A DNA stretch of 61,509 nucleotides from Hyphomicrobiales bacterium (GTDB lineage: Bacteria; Pseudomonadota; Alphaproteobacteria; Rhizobiales; Rhizobiaceae): contig NVSG01000001.1 in the NCBI GenBank assembly GCA_002401155.1, positions 969,052 through 1,030,560 on the forward strand, given 5' to 3'. The notes beneath the pieces are model-generated. The model saw only the letters and a program-made list of their open reading frames with translations. It was not told the DNA's origin and did not search any database. Each line of letters opens with the position of its first letter. Position 1 is the stretch's first letter. Shown one piece after another: positions 1-9,655 of this stretch. The translations under genes were made by a program, and so were the position numbers.

Positions 1-2694
1 AACAACGTCAATTTGCTGACCTATGACAGCAAAAAACCACGCTTCGGCATAGTTTCTTCCGGCAAGGCTTATGAAAACGTCCGCGAGGCTCTACGCCAAT
101 TGGGCATTGATGAAAAAAGCGCCGACGAACTCGGCATTCGCCTCTATAAAGTCCGCATGCCGTGGCCACTGGAACCAGTGGGCATCCGTGAATTTGCAAC
201 AGGTCTTGAAGAAATCCTTGTTATCGAAGAGCGACGCGAGATCATCGAAGGCCAGCTCAAGGAGCAATTATTCAATCTGCCTGAGAAAAACCGCCCCCGC
301 GTCATCGGAAAATATGATGAAAACGGCGATCAAATTATCTCTTTGCACGATGAAATCAGCTCAGGCACTGCACTGCGCGTCATCGCGGCCCGCCTGTTGA
401 AACTCAAACTGCCTGCCCCCTTGAAAAAACGCATCAAGGCGAAGCTGGACCATTACGAAGAACGCAGCAAAATCCGGCTGGCCCATACCGCCCCGATCGT
501 TCGCACCCCGCACTTTTGTTCCGGTTGCCCGCATAATACTTCAACCAAAGTACCCGATGGCAGTCGCGCCATGGCGGGCATTGGCTGTCATTTCATGTCC
601 ATCTGGATGGGTCGCCACACAGAAACGTTCACCCATATGGGCGGCGAAGGCATAAGCTGGACCGGCATTACACCATTTACCGATGAAAAACACGTATTCG
701 TCAATCTCGGCGATGGCACCTATTTCCACTCCGGCTCCATGGCCATCCGTCAGGCGGTCGCCTCCGGTGCCAATGTCACTTACAAAATCCTCTATAATGA
801 CGCAGTCGCCATGACCGGCGGCCAGCCCCATGATGGCGATCTCAGCCCGCCGCAAATTTCCCATCAATTGAGGTCAGAGGGCGTCAAGGAAATCTGGCTT
901 GTGTCAGATGATCCCGACCGCTACCCTCGATCCATGTTCACCGACGGCATTCACATGCGCTCGCGCGAACATTTGGACGAGGTCCAAAAACATCTACGCG
1001 AAGTCGAAGGCTGTACGGCGATCATTTACGATCAAACCTGCGCCACAGAACTGCGCCGCCGCCGCAAGCGTGGCCTAGCCGAAACACCCAACAAACATGT
1101 ACTGATCAACCCGCTGGTTTGCGAAGGTTGCGGCGACTGTTCGGTTCAATCAAACTGTATTTCCATCGAGCCACTGGAAACCGAATTCGGCCGCAAACGT
1201 AAAATCAACCAGTCTTCCTGCAATAAGGATTTCTCCTGCATTAACGGCTTCTGTCCGTCCTTTGTCACCGTCAATGGCGGCACATTGCGTCGTCCAGAAT
1301 TACCAAAAGTCCGGGATGATGCTTTGCCGGAACCAAAAGTTCTGCCGTTAGATGACGTTTTCAACATCGCAATCACCGGCGTTGGCGGCACCGGGGTTCT
1401 GACCATCGGCGCGATTTTGAGCATGGCCGCCCATCTGGAAGACAAAGCCGTGATTATGCTCGATATGGCAGGTCTGGCACAAAAAGGCGGCGCGGTACTC
1501 AGCCACGTACGCATGGCCCCGACCGCTGATTTGGTCTCCTCTCCGCGCATCATTACCGGCGAAACCAACCTTCTGCTCGCGGCTGATACAGTGGTGGCTT
1601 CCGACCAGAATTCCATCGCGCTTTATGCCAATGACACCACCCATGCGGTGATCAACACGCATTTGAGCCCGGTATCAAACTTCGTTTTCGACGGTGATTT
1701 CGATTTCCGCGAACAAACCGTGGTCGACGCAATCAAGCTGCATACAATCGATAATCCGGGCATGGTGGAATTCACCAAGCTTGCCGAACTGGTCTGCGGC
1801 GATACCATTTCCACCAACATCATGATGGTCGGTTTTGCCTGTCAAAAGGGCTTATTGCCCATCAGCCGCGATTCCATTGAACGCGCTATTGAACTCAATG
1901 GCGTTGCCGTTAAAGCCAATAAAGTCGCATTCCTCTGGGGCCGCAGATTTGCCGCCAATCCTGAGGAAGCAACCGAGTTCCTGCAAAACGCAAAAACAGC
2001 GCCAAGCGAGCCCGATAGCCTTGAAGACATCATCGTAAAACGAGCAGAATTTCTCACTGACTATCAGGATAAAGCGCTTTCCGATAAATATCTCGCACTT
2101 GTCGCCTGCGCCAAAGAGGCAGACGCCAAGCTTGGCCGCAAGCAGGATTTAACCAACGCTATAGCCCGCAATTATTTCAAATTACTGTCCTACAAAGACG
2201 AATATGAAGTGGCACGTCTCCATTCCGATGGCACGTTTGAAAAACAGATAGCCGAAACCTTTGAGGGTGATTATAACCTCACCTATCACCTCGCCCCACC
2301 ATTGATTGGTGGCAAAAACGGCCCCAACGGGCGGCCAGAGAAAAAAGAATTCGGCCAATGGACTCTCAAGCTATTTAGAGTTCTGGCAAAGCTGAAAGGC
2401 TTGCGCGGCGGCACATTTGATATCTTCGGATATTCCGAAGAACGCAAAATGGAGCGCCAGCTCATCGCCGACTACGAAACGTTGATGGCCGACCTCATCA
2501 ATCGTTTGGATAAGAAAAACCAGACCACTATCACAGCACTTGCAAGCCTGCCATCAAAAGTGCGCGGCTACGGCCCGGTGAAAGAGGCATCGGTCGAAAA
2601 AATGCGGGAAGAAAAAGCCGATTTACTGGATGTGTTGAAAAACCCGAAATCAGCAAAATCAAAAAGCAAGGCACTGGGCGAACCGGCTGAATAG
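1..2694 (+). CDS. Indolepyruvate ferredoxin oxidoreductase, fused alpha/beta type (5' end missing)
   Basis: This enzyme oxidatively decarboxylates aryl-pyruvates such as indolepyruvate to the acyl-CoA and reduces ferredoxin. It is thought to act in amino-acid catabolism. The reading frame is open from the first base, so the N-terminal part lies outside the window. About 897 residues are visible, against roughly 1150 for the usual fused protein. Visible elements are a cysteine motif (CSGCPH near residue 172), the thiamine-diphosphate region (GDGTYFHSG near 238), a ferredoxin-like cluster (CEGCGDCSVQSNC near 374), further cysteines near 407-420, and the start of the beta-type domain (GVGGTGVLTIG near 460). 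The gene converges on fadD. Its stop codon sits inside a perfect inverted repeat. Confidence 0.93.
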   Translation, partial: NNVNLLTYDSKKPRFGIVSSGKAYENVREALRQLGIDEKSADELGIRLYKVRMPWPLEPVGIREFATGLEEILVIEERREIIEGQLKEQLFNLPEKNRPRVIGKYDENGDQIISLHDEISSGTALRVIAARLLKLKLPAPLKKRIKAKLDHYEERSKIRLAHTAPIVRTPHFCSGCPHNTSTKVPDGSRAMAGIGCHFMSIWMGRHTETFTHMGGEGISWTGITPFTDEKHVFVNLGDGTYFHSGSMAIRQAVASGANVTYKILYNDAVAMTGGQPHDGDLSPPQISHQLRSEGVKEIWLVSDDPDRYPRSMFTDGIHMRSREHLDEVQKHLREVEGCTAIIYDQTCATELRRRRKRGLAETPNKHVLINPLVCEGCGDCSVQSNCISIEPLETEFGRKRKINQSSCNKDFSCINGFCPSFVTVNGGTLRRPELPKVRDDALPEPKVLPLDDVFNIAITGVGGTGVLTIGAILSMAAHLEDKAVIMLDMAGLAQKGGAVLSHVRMAPTADLVSSPRIITGETNLLLAADTVVASDQNSIALYANDTTHAVINTHLSPVSNFVFDGDFDFREQTVVDAIKLHTIDNPGMVEFTKLAELVCGDTISTNIMMVGFACQKGLLPISRDSIERAIELNGVAVKANKVAFLWGRRFAANPEEATEFLQNAKTAPSEPDSLEDIIVKRAEFLTDYQDKALSDKYLALVACAKEADAKLGRKQDLTNAIARNYFKLLSYKDEYEVARLHSDGTFEKQIAETFEGDYNLTYHLAPPLIGGKNGPNGRPEKKEFGQWTLKLFRVLAKLKGLRGGTFDIFGYSEERKMERQLIADYETLMADLINRLDKKNQTTITALASLPSKVRGYGPVKEASVEKMREEKADLLDVLKNPKSAKSKSKALGEPAE

Positions 2695-2704
2695 TCAGCC
2701 GGTT
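2681..2704. terminator. Inverted repeat between convergent genes
   Basis: A perfect 10-bp stem (AACCGGCTGA / TCAGCCGGTT) with a 4-base loop spans the stop codon of the oxidoreductase gene and lies just past the end of fadD. There is no clear T-run on either side, so a terminator role is inferred from its position between convergent genes. Confidence 0.5.
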
Positions 2705-2712
2705 ATTCCGCC

Positions 2713-4410
2713 CTATTCGTCACGCAATTCGCGGCGAAGGATTTTGCCCACATTGGTCTTCGGTAGTTCATCACGGAACTCAATCTGCTTAGGACGTTTG
2801 TAATTCGTGAGGTTCTTGGCGCACCAGTCACGCACGTCCTGCTCGGTCAAATCCTTGTCAGACTTCACCACAAAGAGTTTCACCGCTTCGCCCGAATGAT
2901 CATCGGGAATAGCAATCGCAGCGCTCTCAAGAATTCCATCATGGCTTGCTGCTACCTCTTCGATTTCATTGGGATAAACATTAAAGCCGGATACCAGAAT
3001 CATATCTTTTTTACGATCAACAATCGTCGTTTGACCCGCCTCATTCATAAAGCCCATATCGCCTGACTTGAAGAAATCATCGTCAGTCATCACATTGGCG
3101 GTCTCATCATCGCGCTGCCAGTAACCGGCCATCACCTGAGGCCCGCGAATGCAAATCTCCCCTACTTCACCCAAAGGCAGATCCTTGCCATCATCATCAC
3201 GAATGATAATATCGGTGGAAGGCAGAGGCAAACCGATCGTGCCCGAAAATTCGGTCAGATTAAAGAGGTTGGCGGTAGCAACGGGCGATGTTTCCGACAA
3301 GCCATACCCTTCCGAAATATTACATCCGGTGACGTCCTTCCAGCGCTCGGCAACAGGGCGTTGCACCGCCATGCCGCCGCCAAGTGACAGCAGCAATTCG
3401 CTAAAATCGAGTTTGCGGAAATCCTCATTATTCAACAGCCCGTTGAACAGCGTATTAAGCCCCGGAAACACATGAAATTTCCAATTGCCCAATTCCTTCA
3501 CAAAGCCCGGAATATCGCGCGGATTGGGGATCAGCACATTATGGGCACCCACATTCATGCCCATAATCGCATTCACCGTCAGGGCAAAAATATGATAAAG
3601 TGGCAACGCGCAAATATATAAAGCCTGATCCGGCAATCCTTTGCCGGAGTTCAGCACATTCAGCCACAAATCATTTTGCGCCGCATTGGACAGGATATTT
3701 CGGTTAGTCAGCACGGCCCCTTTCGAAACACCGGTTGTACCGCCTGTATACTGTAAAAAGCAGATATCGTCGTGACCGGTCTGGGTGGTCGTGAACGGTT
3801 TCCCACCACTCCCCAGCACACTTTTCATGCTCACATGGTCGGAAATAGACCATTCAGGCACCAGTTTTTTAACATGCTTTACAACGACATTAACAACCGT
3901 GCCTTTCAATCCACCTAGCATATCACCCATTTTGGTAACAACCACATGTTCAATCGGAACGGAATCAGCCACCTCCTGATAGGTACAGGCAAAATTCTCC
4001 AGAACAAAAAGCGCCTTGGCACCGCTATCGGATAGTTGGTGCTTCAATTCGCGAGGCGTATAGAGCGGGTTTACATTCACCACAGTCAGCCCAGCACGCA
4101 AAATGCCCAGCAGCACCACAGGATATTGAAGAATATTAGGCATCATGATGGCGACCCTATCGCCCTTCACCAGCCCACGTCCTTGCAACCATGCGCCAAC
4201 CCGGTCAGAATGCGCCAACACCTCGCCATAAGTCATGGTCTTGCCCATGCAGGAGAAAGCAGGGCGTGAGGAAAATTTACGACAGGACTCTTCCAGCAAA
4301 TCGGCCACCGAGGCATGCTCAAGCTTGTCTATTTCATGAGGAATAATATCCGGATAGGATTTCAGCCACGGACGCTGGATTTCAGATGTCTTTGTACTCT
4401 TCTTCGCCAT
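2713..4410 (-). CDS. fadD: Long-chain fatty acid--CoA ligase
   Basis: An acyl-adenylate-forming enzyme that activates fatty acids to acyl-CoA with ATP at the inner membrane face, feeding beta-oxidation. The 565-residue length is normal for FadD. The phosphate-binding motif YTGGTTGVSKGA lies near residue 220, the motif GYGLSETSP near 367, and the C-terminal hinge DRKKDMILVSGFNVYPNE near 460-478. The start ATG has a strong ribosome site (GGAGGAAATT). It follows the formaldehyde operon on the same strand after a 97-base gap, so it may have its own promoter. The substrate chain length cannot be read from the sequence. A second, more distant acyl-CoA synthetase is encoded at 11745-13595. Confidence 0.93.
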   Translation of the reverse strand: MAKKSTKTSEIQRPWLKSYPDIIPHEIDKLEHASVADLLEESCRKFSSRPAFSCMGKTMTYGEVLAHSDRVGAWLQGRGLVKGDRVAIMMPNILQYPVVLLGILRAGLTVVNVNPLYTPRELKHQLSDSGAKALFVLENFACTYQEVADSVPIEHVVVTKMGDMLGGLKGTVVNVVVKHVKKLVPEWSISDHVSMKSVLGSGGKPFTTTQTGHDDICFLQYTGGTTGVSKGAVLTNRNILSNAAQNDLWLNVLNSGKGLPDQALYICALPLYHIFALTVNAIMGMNVGAHNVLIPNPRDIPGFVKELGNWKFHVFPGLNTLFNGLLNNEDFRKLDFSELLLSLGGGMAVQRPVAERWKDVTGCNISEGYGLSETSPVATANLFNLTEFSGTIGLPLPSTDIIIRDDDGKDLPLGEVGEICIRGPQVMAGYWQRDDETANVMTDDDFFKSGDMGFMNEAGQTTIVDRKKDMILVSGFNVYPNEIEEVAASHDGILESAAIAIPDDHSGEAVKLFVVKSDKDLTEQDVRDWCAKNLTNYKRPKQIEFRDELPKTNVGKILRRELRDE

Positions 4411-4507
4411 AATTTCCTCCAGCGTTTATCCATGCGACATGCTCCTCCGCACTCGCAAAATATCAGCTAAGGATAAACCCGAAATCGCTCAAATACCAGT
4501 CGAAAAC

Positions 4508-5344
4508 TTATGCTTTGTTGAGCCGTTCCGCATGCCATGCGATTTGCGATGCCATAAAGCTTGAGACGAAAAAATATGAATGATCATAACCATCACGCAT
4601 ATTATGGGTCAGCATTACGCTTGCTTTCTCGCATGCAGCTTTAAGAACATCAGGCCCAAGCCGTTCCAGATGATCGTCACTTGCTCCCTGATCCACCAGA
4701 ATTTCGGGCAATTTATGACCGTCTTCCAACAACATACAAGTATCATAGTCGCGCCACTTGCTCTGGTCTGCGCCAAGATATTTTTCCAGCGCCCCCACAG
4801 ACCAATCAGCTTTGCTGGGTTCGGCAATCGGCGCAAACGCAGAAACAGAAGCAAAACGCTCTGGATCCTTAAGCGCAATCGTCAGCGCCCCGTGCCCCCC
4901 CATAGAGTGACCAAAAATTCCCTGCTTCGACATATCCACATTGAATTTGGATGCAATAATTATTGTCAATTCAGAGGTGATATAGGAATACATATTATAG
5001 TGCTTATTGAATGGTTCCTGCGTCGCATCAAGGTAAAACCCTGCCCCCTGACCAAACTGCCAATTGTCAGCCTCATCCGGCACATCGTCCCCGCGCGGTG
5101 ACGTATCCGGGCAAACGATGATAATCCCATGCTCTGCCGCTGCCGCACGATATTCACCTTTATCCATCACGTTGGAATGGTTGCAGGTGAGACCGGATAA
5201 ATACCATAGCACCGGACATGGCCGCTCAGCGGCCTGAGGCGGCACAAATACCGCAAATGTCATATCGCAATTACAGGCGATGGAAGCGTGAGAATATACG
5301 CCCTGAATGCCTCCATGGGATTTTGCGGTAGAGATGGTTTTCAT
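4508..5344 (-). CDS. fghA: S-formylglutathione hydrolase
   Basis: This esterase hydrolyses S-formylglutathione to formate and glutathione, the last step of glutathione-dependent formaldehyde oxidation in the cytoplasm. The 278 residues match the esterase-D family length. The nucleophile motif GHSMGG is near residue 145, and the catalytic histidine is probably in DHSYFF near 255. The gene lies 15 bases after the DUF188 gene, which directly follows the S-(hydroxymethyl)glutathione dehydrogenase gene. The three read as one operon, and the dehydrogenase and hydrolase catalyse successive steps. Confidence 0.95.
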   Translation of the reverse strand: MKTISTAKSHGGIQGVYSHASIACNCDMTFAVFVPPQAAERPCPVLWYLSGLTCNHSNVMDKGEYRAAAAEHGIIIVCPDTSPRGDDVPDEADNWQFGQGAGFYLDATQEPFNKHYNMYSYITSELTIIIASKFNVDMSKQGIFGHSMGGHGALTIALKDPERFASVSAFAPIAEPSKADWSVGALEKYLGADQSKWRDYDTCMLLEDGHKLPEILVDQGASDDHLERLGPDVLKAACEKASVMLTHNMRDGYDHSYFFVSSFMASQIAWHAERLNKA

Positions 5345-5359
5345 ATCAGTCGCCTTATT

Positions 5360-5812
5360 TTATCTGACAAGCCTGCTGAGCAGCCTGTCGAGTACATTGA
5401 GAAATTCCGAACGATCCTTACGGGAAAAAGGTGCGTTATAGCCCTTAATCTCGCCACTCTCGCGCAATTGCTGGTTGAGATCACGCACAGCCAAAGCCAT
5501 GCCGATATTTTCTTTCGAGAACAATTTTCCGGTCGGACCCAGCACTTCTGCCCCCGCATCAATACAACGTTTGGCCAGAGGAATATCAGCGGTAATCACC
5601 ACATCGCCCTCACCGCAACGCTCGGCAATCCAATCATCGGCAATATCAGCACCAGCCGCTACCACCACCGTCTCAATCATCGGATCACGCGAAGGCCGCA
5701 TGCCACCGTTGGAGACAACGAAGGTTTTCAAACCATAACGCCCTGCCACCTTAAAGGTTTCATCCTTCACCGGGCAGGCATCCGCATCGATATAAACTAC
5801 AGAATCAGAGAT
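5360..5812 (-). CDS. DUF188 / YaiI-YqxD family protein with apparent non-AUG start
   Basis: The protein belongs to the UPF0178 (DUF188) family, a PIN-like fold with no firmly established function. The family-defining motif DADACPVKDE is at 5770-5789 in the antisense direction. No ATG, GTG or TTG lies in frame between this motif and the stop codon of the upstream dehydrogenase. The first standard start, GTG at 5770, would delete DADACP. I therefore place the start at an ATC codon (5812-5810), three bases after the upstream TAA and in the same frame, exactly where homologues have a short leader of about eight residues. AUC initiation is rare, so a sequencing error or a recently mutated ATG is also possible. 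The rest of the frame is intact (about 150 residues). Confidence 0.75.
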   Translation of the reverse strand: MSDSVVYIDADACPVKDETFKVAGRYGLKTFVVSNGGMRPSRDPMIETVVVAAGADIADDWIAERCGEGDVVITADIPLAKRCIDAGAEVLGPTGKLFSKENIGMALAVRDLNQQLRESGEIKGYNAPFSRKDRSEFLNVLDRLLSRLVR

Positions 5813-5815
5813 GGC

Positions 5816-6928
5816 TTAAAACACCACCACACTACGAATACTCTCGCCAGAATGCATCATATCAAAGCCTTTATTGATGTCTTCCAGTTTAAGAATATGC
5901 GTGATCATCGGATCAATCTGGATTTTGCCTTCCATGTACCAATCAACGATTTTCGGCACATCGGTACGACCGCGTGCACCACCAAAAGCAGTACCGCGCC
6001 ATGTACGACCGGTCACCAACTGGAATGGCCGTGTCGAGATTTCCTGTCCGGCACCAGCAACACCAATGATGATCGATTCACCCCAACCCTTGTGTGTGCA
6101 CTCAAGCGCTGCACGCATAACTTTTACATTACCTATGCACTCAAAGGAATAGTCGGCGCCGCCGCCAGTAAGTTCCACAATGTGGTTGACCAGATCATCT
6201 TCGCCAAGCTCAGAAGGATTGACGAAGTGGGTCATGCCAAATTTTTCGCCCCACTCTTTTTTGTCCGGGTTCATATCCACCCCGACAATCATATTGGCAC
6301 CGGCAAGCTTCGCGCCCTGAATAACATTCAGCCCGATACCGCCGAGACCGAACACAACAACGTTCGAACCCACCTCAACTTTAGCCGTATTGATAACCGC
6401 GCCAATGCCCGTGGTAACACCGCAACCGATATAACAAATCTTGTCGAAAGGAGCAGCAGGGTTGACCTTGGCAAGAGCAATTTCCGGCACAACCGTATGA
6501 TTGGCAAAGGTTGATGTACCCATATAATGGAAGATCGGTTTGCCATTGATAGAAAAACGGCTGGAGCCATCCGGCATCAATCCAGCCCCTTGAGTGGAAC
6601 GAATAGACTGGCACAAATTGGTTTTCGGATTGAGGCAATATTCGCATTCGCGGCACTCAGGCGTATAAAGCGGAATGACGTGATCGCCAACTTTCAGCGA
6701 TGTGACACCAGCACCAATTTCCATCACCACACCGGCACCTTCATGGCCGAGAATTACCGGAAAAATTCCTTCAGGATCAGCGCCTGATTTGGTGAACTCA
6801 TCCGTATGGCAAAGGCCGGTGGCTTTGATTTCAACCAGTACCTCGCCAGCGCGAGGACCTTCAAGATCAACTTCACAAATTTCCAACGGTTTACCAGCTT
6901 CAAAAGCCACGGCAGCTGTAGTCTTCAT
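5816..6928 (-). CDS. frmA: S-(hydroxymethyl)glutathione dehydrogenase / class III alcohol dehydrogenase
   Basis: A zinc-dependent NAD enzyme that oxidises the spontaneous formaldehyde-glutathione adduct to S-formylglutathione. It is 370 residues long, normal for the class. Catalytic zinc ligands are visible in GLCHTDEF and GHEGAG, the structural-zinc cysteines in CRECEYC and a following cysteine, and the NAD-binding turn in [11 protein letters not shown] chose the ATG at 6928, which has the ribosome site GGAGAG. An upstream in-frame extension to 7006 lacks homology. It leads the operon with the DUF188 gene and fghA, and is divergent from guanine deaminase across about 95 bases that must hold both promoters. 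Confidence 0.96.
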   Translation of the reverse strand: MKTTAAVAFEAGKPLEICEVDLEGPRAGEVLVEIKATGLCHTDEFTKSGADPEGIFPVILGHEGAGVVMEIGAGVTSLKVGDHVIPLYTPECRECEYCLNPKTNLCQSIRSTQGAGLMPDGSSRFSINGKPIFHYMGTSTFANHTVVPEIALAKVNPAAPFDKICYIGCGVTTGIGAVINTAKVEVGSNVVVFGLGGIGLNVIQGAKLAGANMIVGVDMNPDKKEWGEKFGMTHFVNPSELGEDDLVNHIVELTGGGADYSFECIGNVKVMRAALECTHKGWGESIIIGVAGAGQEISTRPFQLVTGRTWRGTAFGGARGRTDVPKIVDWYMEGKIQIDPMITHILKLEDINKGFDMMHSGESIRSVVVF

Positions 6929-7023
6929 TTTTCTCTCCAGAAAATGTGTGCATATATTTGCATCGCAAGTTAAACTAATCCAAATCGAACGCAACGCAAA
7001 AACCAACCTGCCGATGGATATTT

Positions 7024-8304
7024 ATGCAAATTATTAGCGGACAATTACTGGAATTTACTTCTGACCCAAGTCTAGGCGATGAAGAACCCTACGCTCATGC
7101 AGCCAAGGGCGCGTTAGTAATGGATCAAGGGCGCATCCTGTGGCGTGGAAATTCGCCAGACCTCCCCGCTGAATACAAATCCCTCCCGGTCGAAAACTAC
7201 CCCGATTGCCTGATCATGCCGGGCTTCATCGATGCCCATTTGCACTTCCCCCAATACCGGATGATTGCAGCATTTGGAAAAGACCTACTCGACTGGCTCA
7301 ACCGCTACACCTTCATCGAAGAGCAGCGCTATGGCGACGAGGATATCGCATCCGCCGCCGCAACATTCTTCCTCGATGAACTTGCCCGCAACGGCACCAC
7401 CTCCTGCCTAGCGTTTTCAACCATCCACCCGGTCGCCCTTGATGCCTTATTCAGCGAAGCCGAAGCTCGCAATATGGCGCTAATTTCCGGCAAGACCATG
7501 ATGAACAGAAACGCACCAGAAGGCCTGATGGATACAGCCACAAGTGCATACGATGATTCCAAAACCTTGATAGAAAAATGGACTGGAAAGGGCCGCCTCG
7601 GCTATGCAGTTACCCCACGCTTTGCGGTAACCTCCACCCAAGCACAACTGGAAGCTGCGGGCGCATTATTCAAGGAATTCCCCGACACATGGATGCAAAC
7701 GCACCTGTCGGAAAACCACGCGGAAATCGCCAGCGTGGCCAAGGATTTCCCGGACAGCAAAGACTATACAGATGTCTATGATCAGGTGGGATTGCTGGGC
7801 GAAAAAGCCCTATTCGCCCACGGCATTCACCTAAGTGAACGCGAGCTTGCCCGCCTTTCAGAAAGCGGCTCAGCCATCGTTCATTGCCCGACTTCCAACA
7901 ATTTTCTCGGCTCCGGCCTGTTCAAATATCACGCCACCCACAAAGCGGGCGTAAAAATTGCGTTTGGTTCAGATATCGGCGGCGGCACCGGTTATTCCAT
8001 GCTGGAAACCATGCGCGATGCCTATATCGTTTCCCAGCTTGCAGGCGAGCGCATCAGCGCCTTTGATGCCTTCTACGGTTCGACACTGGGCAATGCACGC
8101 GTATTGGGTTTGAATAATGAAATCGGCACACTCAACGTCGGTTCTTATGCCGACATTGTAGTGCTCAATCCACAAGCAACCCCGATCATGAAAGAGCGCC
8201 ATGCGCTCTCCCAATCCATCCATGACGTGCTCTTTGCATTGATGATCATGGGCGATGATCGCGCGATCAAACAAACCTATATTGCAGGCAAGTCGCAGAA
8301 ATAA
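7024..8304 (+). CDS. guaD: Guanine deaminase
   Basis: An amidohydrolase that converts guanine to xanthine and ammonia, in purine salvage or catabolism. The metal-binding motif PGFIDAHLHFPQ comes early, HLSEN near residue 230 and SDIGGG near 317, all typical of the guanine-deaminase branch. The 426-residue length is normal. It is transcribed alone, divergent from the formaldehyde operon. Its stop codon (8302-8304) directly abuts the stop codon of the convergent amidase gene (8307-8305), with no base between them. No other purine-degradation gene lies in the window. Confidence 0.93.
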   Translation: MQIISGQLLEFTSDPSLGDEEPYAHAAKGALVMDQGRILWRGNSPDLPAEYKSLPVENYPDCLIMPGFIDAHLHFPQYRMIAAFGKDLLDWLNRYTFIEEQRYGDEDIASAAATFFLDELARNGTTSCLAFSTIHPVALDALFSEAEARNMALISGKTMMNRNAPEGLMDTATSAYDDSKTLIEKWTGKGRLGYAVTPRFAVTSTQAQLEAAGALFKEFPDTWMQTHLSENHAEIASVAKDFPDSKDYTDVYDQVGLLGEKALFAHGIHLSERELARLSESGSAIVHCPTSNNFLGSGLFKYHATHKAGVKIAFGSDIGGGTGYSMLETMRDAYIVSQLAGERISAFDAFYGSTLGNARVLGLNNEIGTLNVGSYADIVVLNPQATPIMKERHALSQSIHDVLFALMIMGDDRAIKQTYIAGKSQK

Positions 8305-9636
8305 TTACGCGGCAACTATACCTTCACAAGCTAACCCAATTTGCAGCAAACGCTCATCGGAATTTGGTTTTCCAAGCAACATCAGCCCGGCGGTATCTGT
8401 TGTCGTCGGCAATGTCAGCCCACAAAGACCAAGCAAATTTCCGATCCTTGTATTGCGCAAAGCCAGCAAGTTTGCATCCCAGAAATAGTCAATATCTGCC
8501 AAAAGTTTTTGCGTAACCGGTGGTCCATTCGCCGTTGTAGGTGCAAGTACCGCATCAAAATCTGATGCACGAGCATCATATCTGGCACGAACTTCCATCA
8601 TTTTTTCCTGTGCAACCAAATACTCATCCTGCGTCACGGATTTACCACCCATGAACCGCATTTTCACCGGTTCAAACACGGCATCAGGATGGGCTTCGAT
8701 TTCCGCACCCCACTCGCGATATGCCTCGAAGGTAAAGAGATATTTCACCAATTCTAAAACTTCGTCAACTTCCTGCATCGGTCCCCGACTAATTTTGGCC
8801 CCCGCTTTTTCAAGCTTGGCAACAGCCGTTTCAAAAGCCTCCAATTGCAGCGGTTCACATCCGTCGAGAAATGTAGTTTCACATATCAAAAAGCGACAAT
8901 CCGAAAGGTCCGGAACATCCCCGATATCAACGGAATTACCCGATAAAATTTCATGCATCAGCGCCGCATCTTCAACGCTTCGCGCCAATGGCCCAACCGT
9001 ATCAAACCCACGGCAAAGTGGCACAACGCCATCAGTTGGAACGACACCAAGAGTGGTTTTCAACCCAACCAGACCGTTCCAGCCCGATGGCAACCGCACA
9101 GACCCGCCCGTATCAGAACCAATGCCAATAGGAGCCAGATCATAGGAAACACTTGCCGCGGCCCCTGAGGACGAACCACCCGGTGCCCGAGCCGGATCAT
9201 AACGATTTGGCGGCGTCGCGGTTCGTGGATTGACCCCAAGACCGGAAAAAGCAAGTTCCGACATATGGGTTTTACCAAGACAAATGCACCCGGCATCGGT
9301 CGCACGGCGCAACACTTCGCAATCTTTTTCAGGGATACGTCCAGCCAGCAAATGCGACCCGGCTTCTGTTTCGATACCCGCAGTATCAAATAAATCTTTC
9401 CATGACACCGGCACGCCATCGAGCCTGCTTTTGCGTGTCCCGCTTTTGGCACGGTCACGGGCGGAAGCAGCTTCGCTCAGCGCGCGCTCAGGCGTGGTAC
9501 GAACATAAATTTCCGCACCATATTCAGATGCCCCGATGGCATCGAGATAATGTTGCGTCAGTTCAACCGAATCCAGTTTCCCCGCATCAATCAGCGCTCC
9601 CAATTGGGCCGCAGTTTTACCTTCAACGTCGATCAT
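8305..9636 (-). CDS. Amidase, amidase-signature family
   Basis: A hydrolase of carboxylic amides with the Ser-cisSer-Lys triad. The catalytic lysine is in GVPVSWKDLFDTAG near residue 80, and the serines are in GGSSSGAAAS and IGSDTGGSVR, about 155-185. The 443-residue length suits a stand-alone amidase; the glutamyl-tRNA amidotransferase subunit is longer and clusters differently. It is preceded on the same strand by a crotonase-family gene 19 bases away, so the two are probably co-transcribed. Substrate unknown. Its place behind a Liv-type transporter and acyl-CoA enzymes suggests amide or ureide utilisation, but that is inference. Confidence 0.88.
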   Translation of the reverse strand: MIDVEGKTAAQLGALIDAGKLDSVELTQHYLDAIGASEYGAEIYVRTTPERALSEAASARDRAKSGTRKSRLDGVPVSWKDLFDTAGIETEAGSHLLAGRIPEKDCEVLRRATDAGCICLGKTHMSELAFSGLGVNPRTATPPNRYDPARAPGGSSSGAAASVSYDLAPIGIGSDTGGSVRLPSGWNGLVGLKTTLGVVPTDGVVPLCRGFDTVGPLARSVEDAALMHEILSGNSVDIGDVPDLSDCRFLICETTFLDGCEPLQLEAFETAVAKLEKAGAKISRGPMQEVDEVLELVKYLFTFEAYREWGAEIEAHPDAVFEPVKMRFMGGKSVTQDEYLVAQEKMMEVRARYDARASDFDAVLAPTTANGPPVTQKLLADIDYFWDANLLALRNTRIGNLLGLCGLTLPTTTDTAGLMLLGKPNSDERLLQIGLACEGIVAA

Positions 9637-9655
9637 TCAAATTTCCTATCATTTA

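Noticed and set aside
5288..6514. A 408-codon open frame on the plus strand opposite fghA, DUF188 and frmA
   Set aside because: The minus strand holds three genes with full family motifs; this frame is rich in His, Thr and Arg, has no ribosome site and no recognisable domain.
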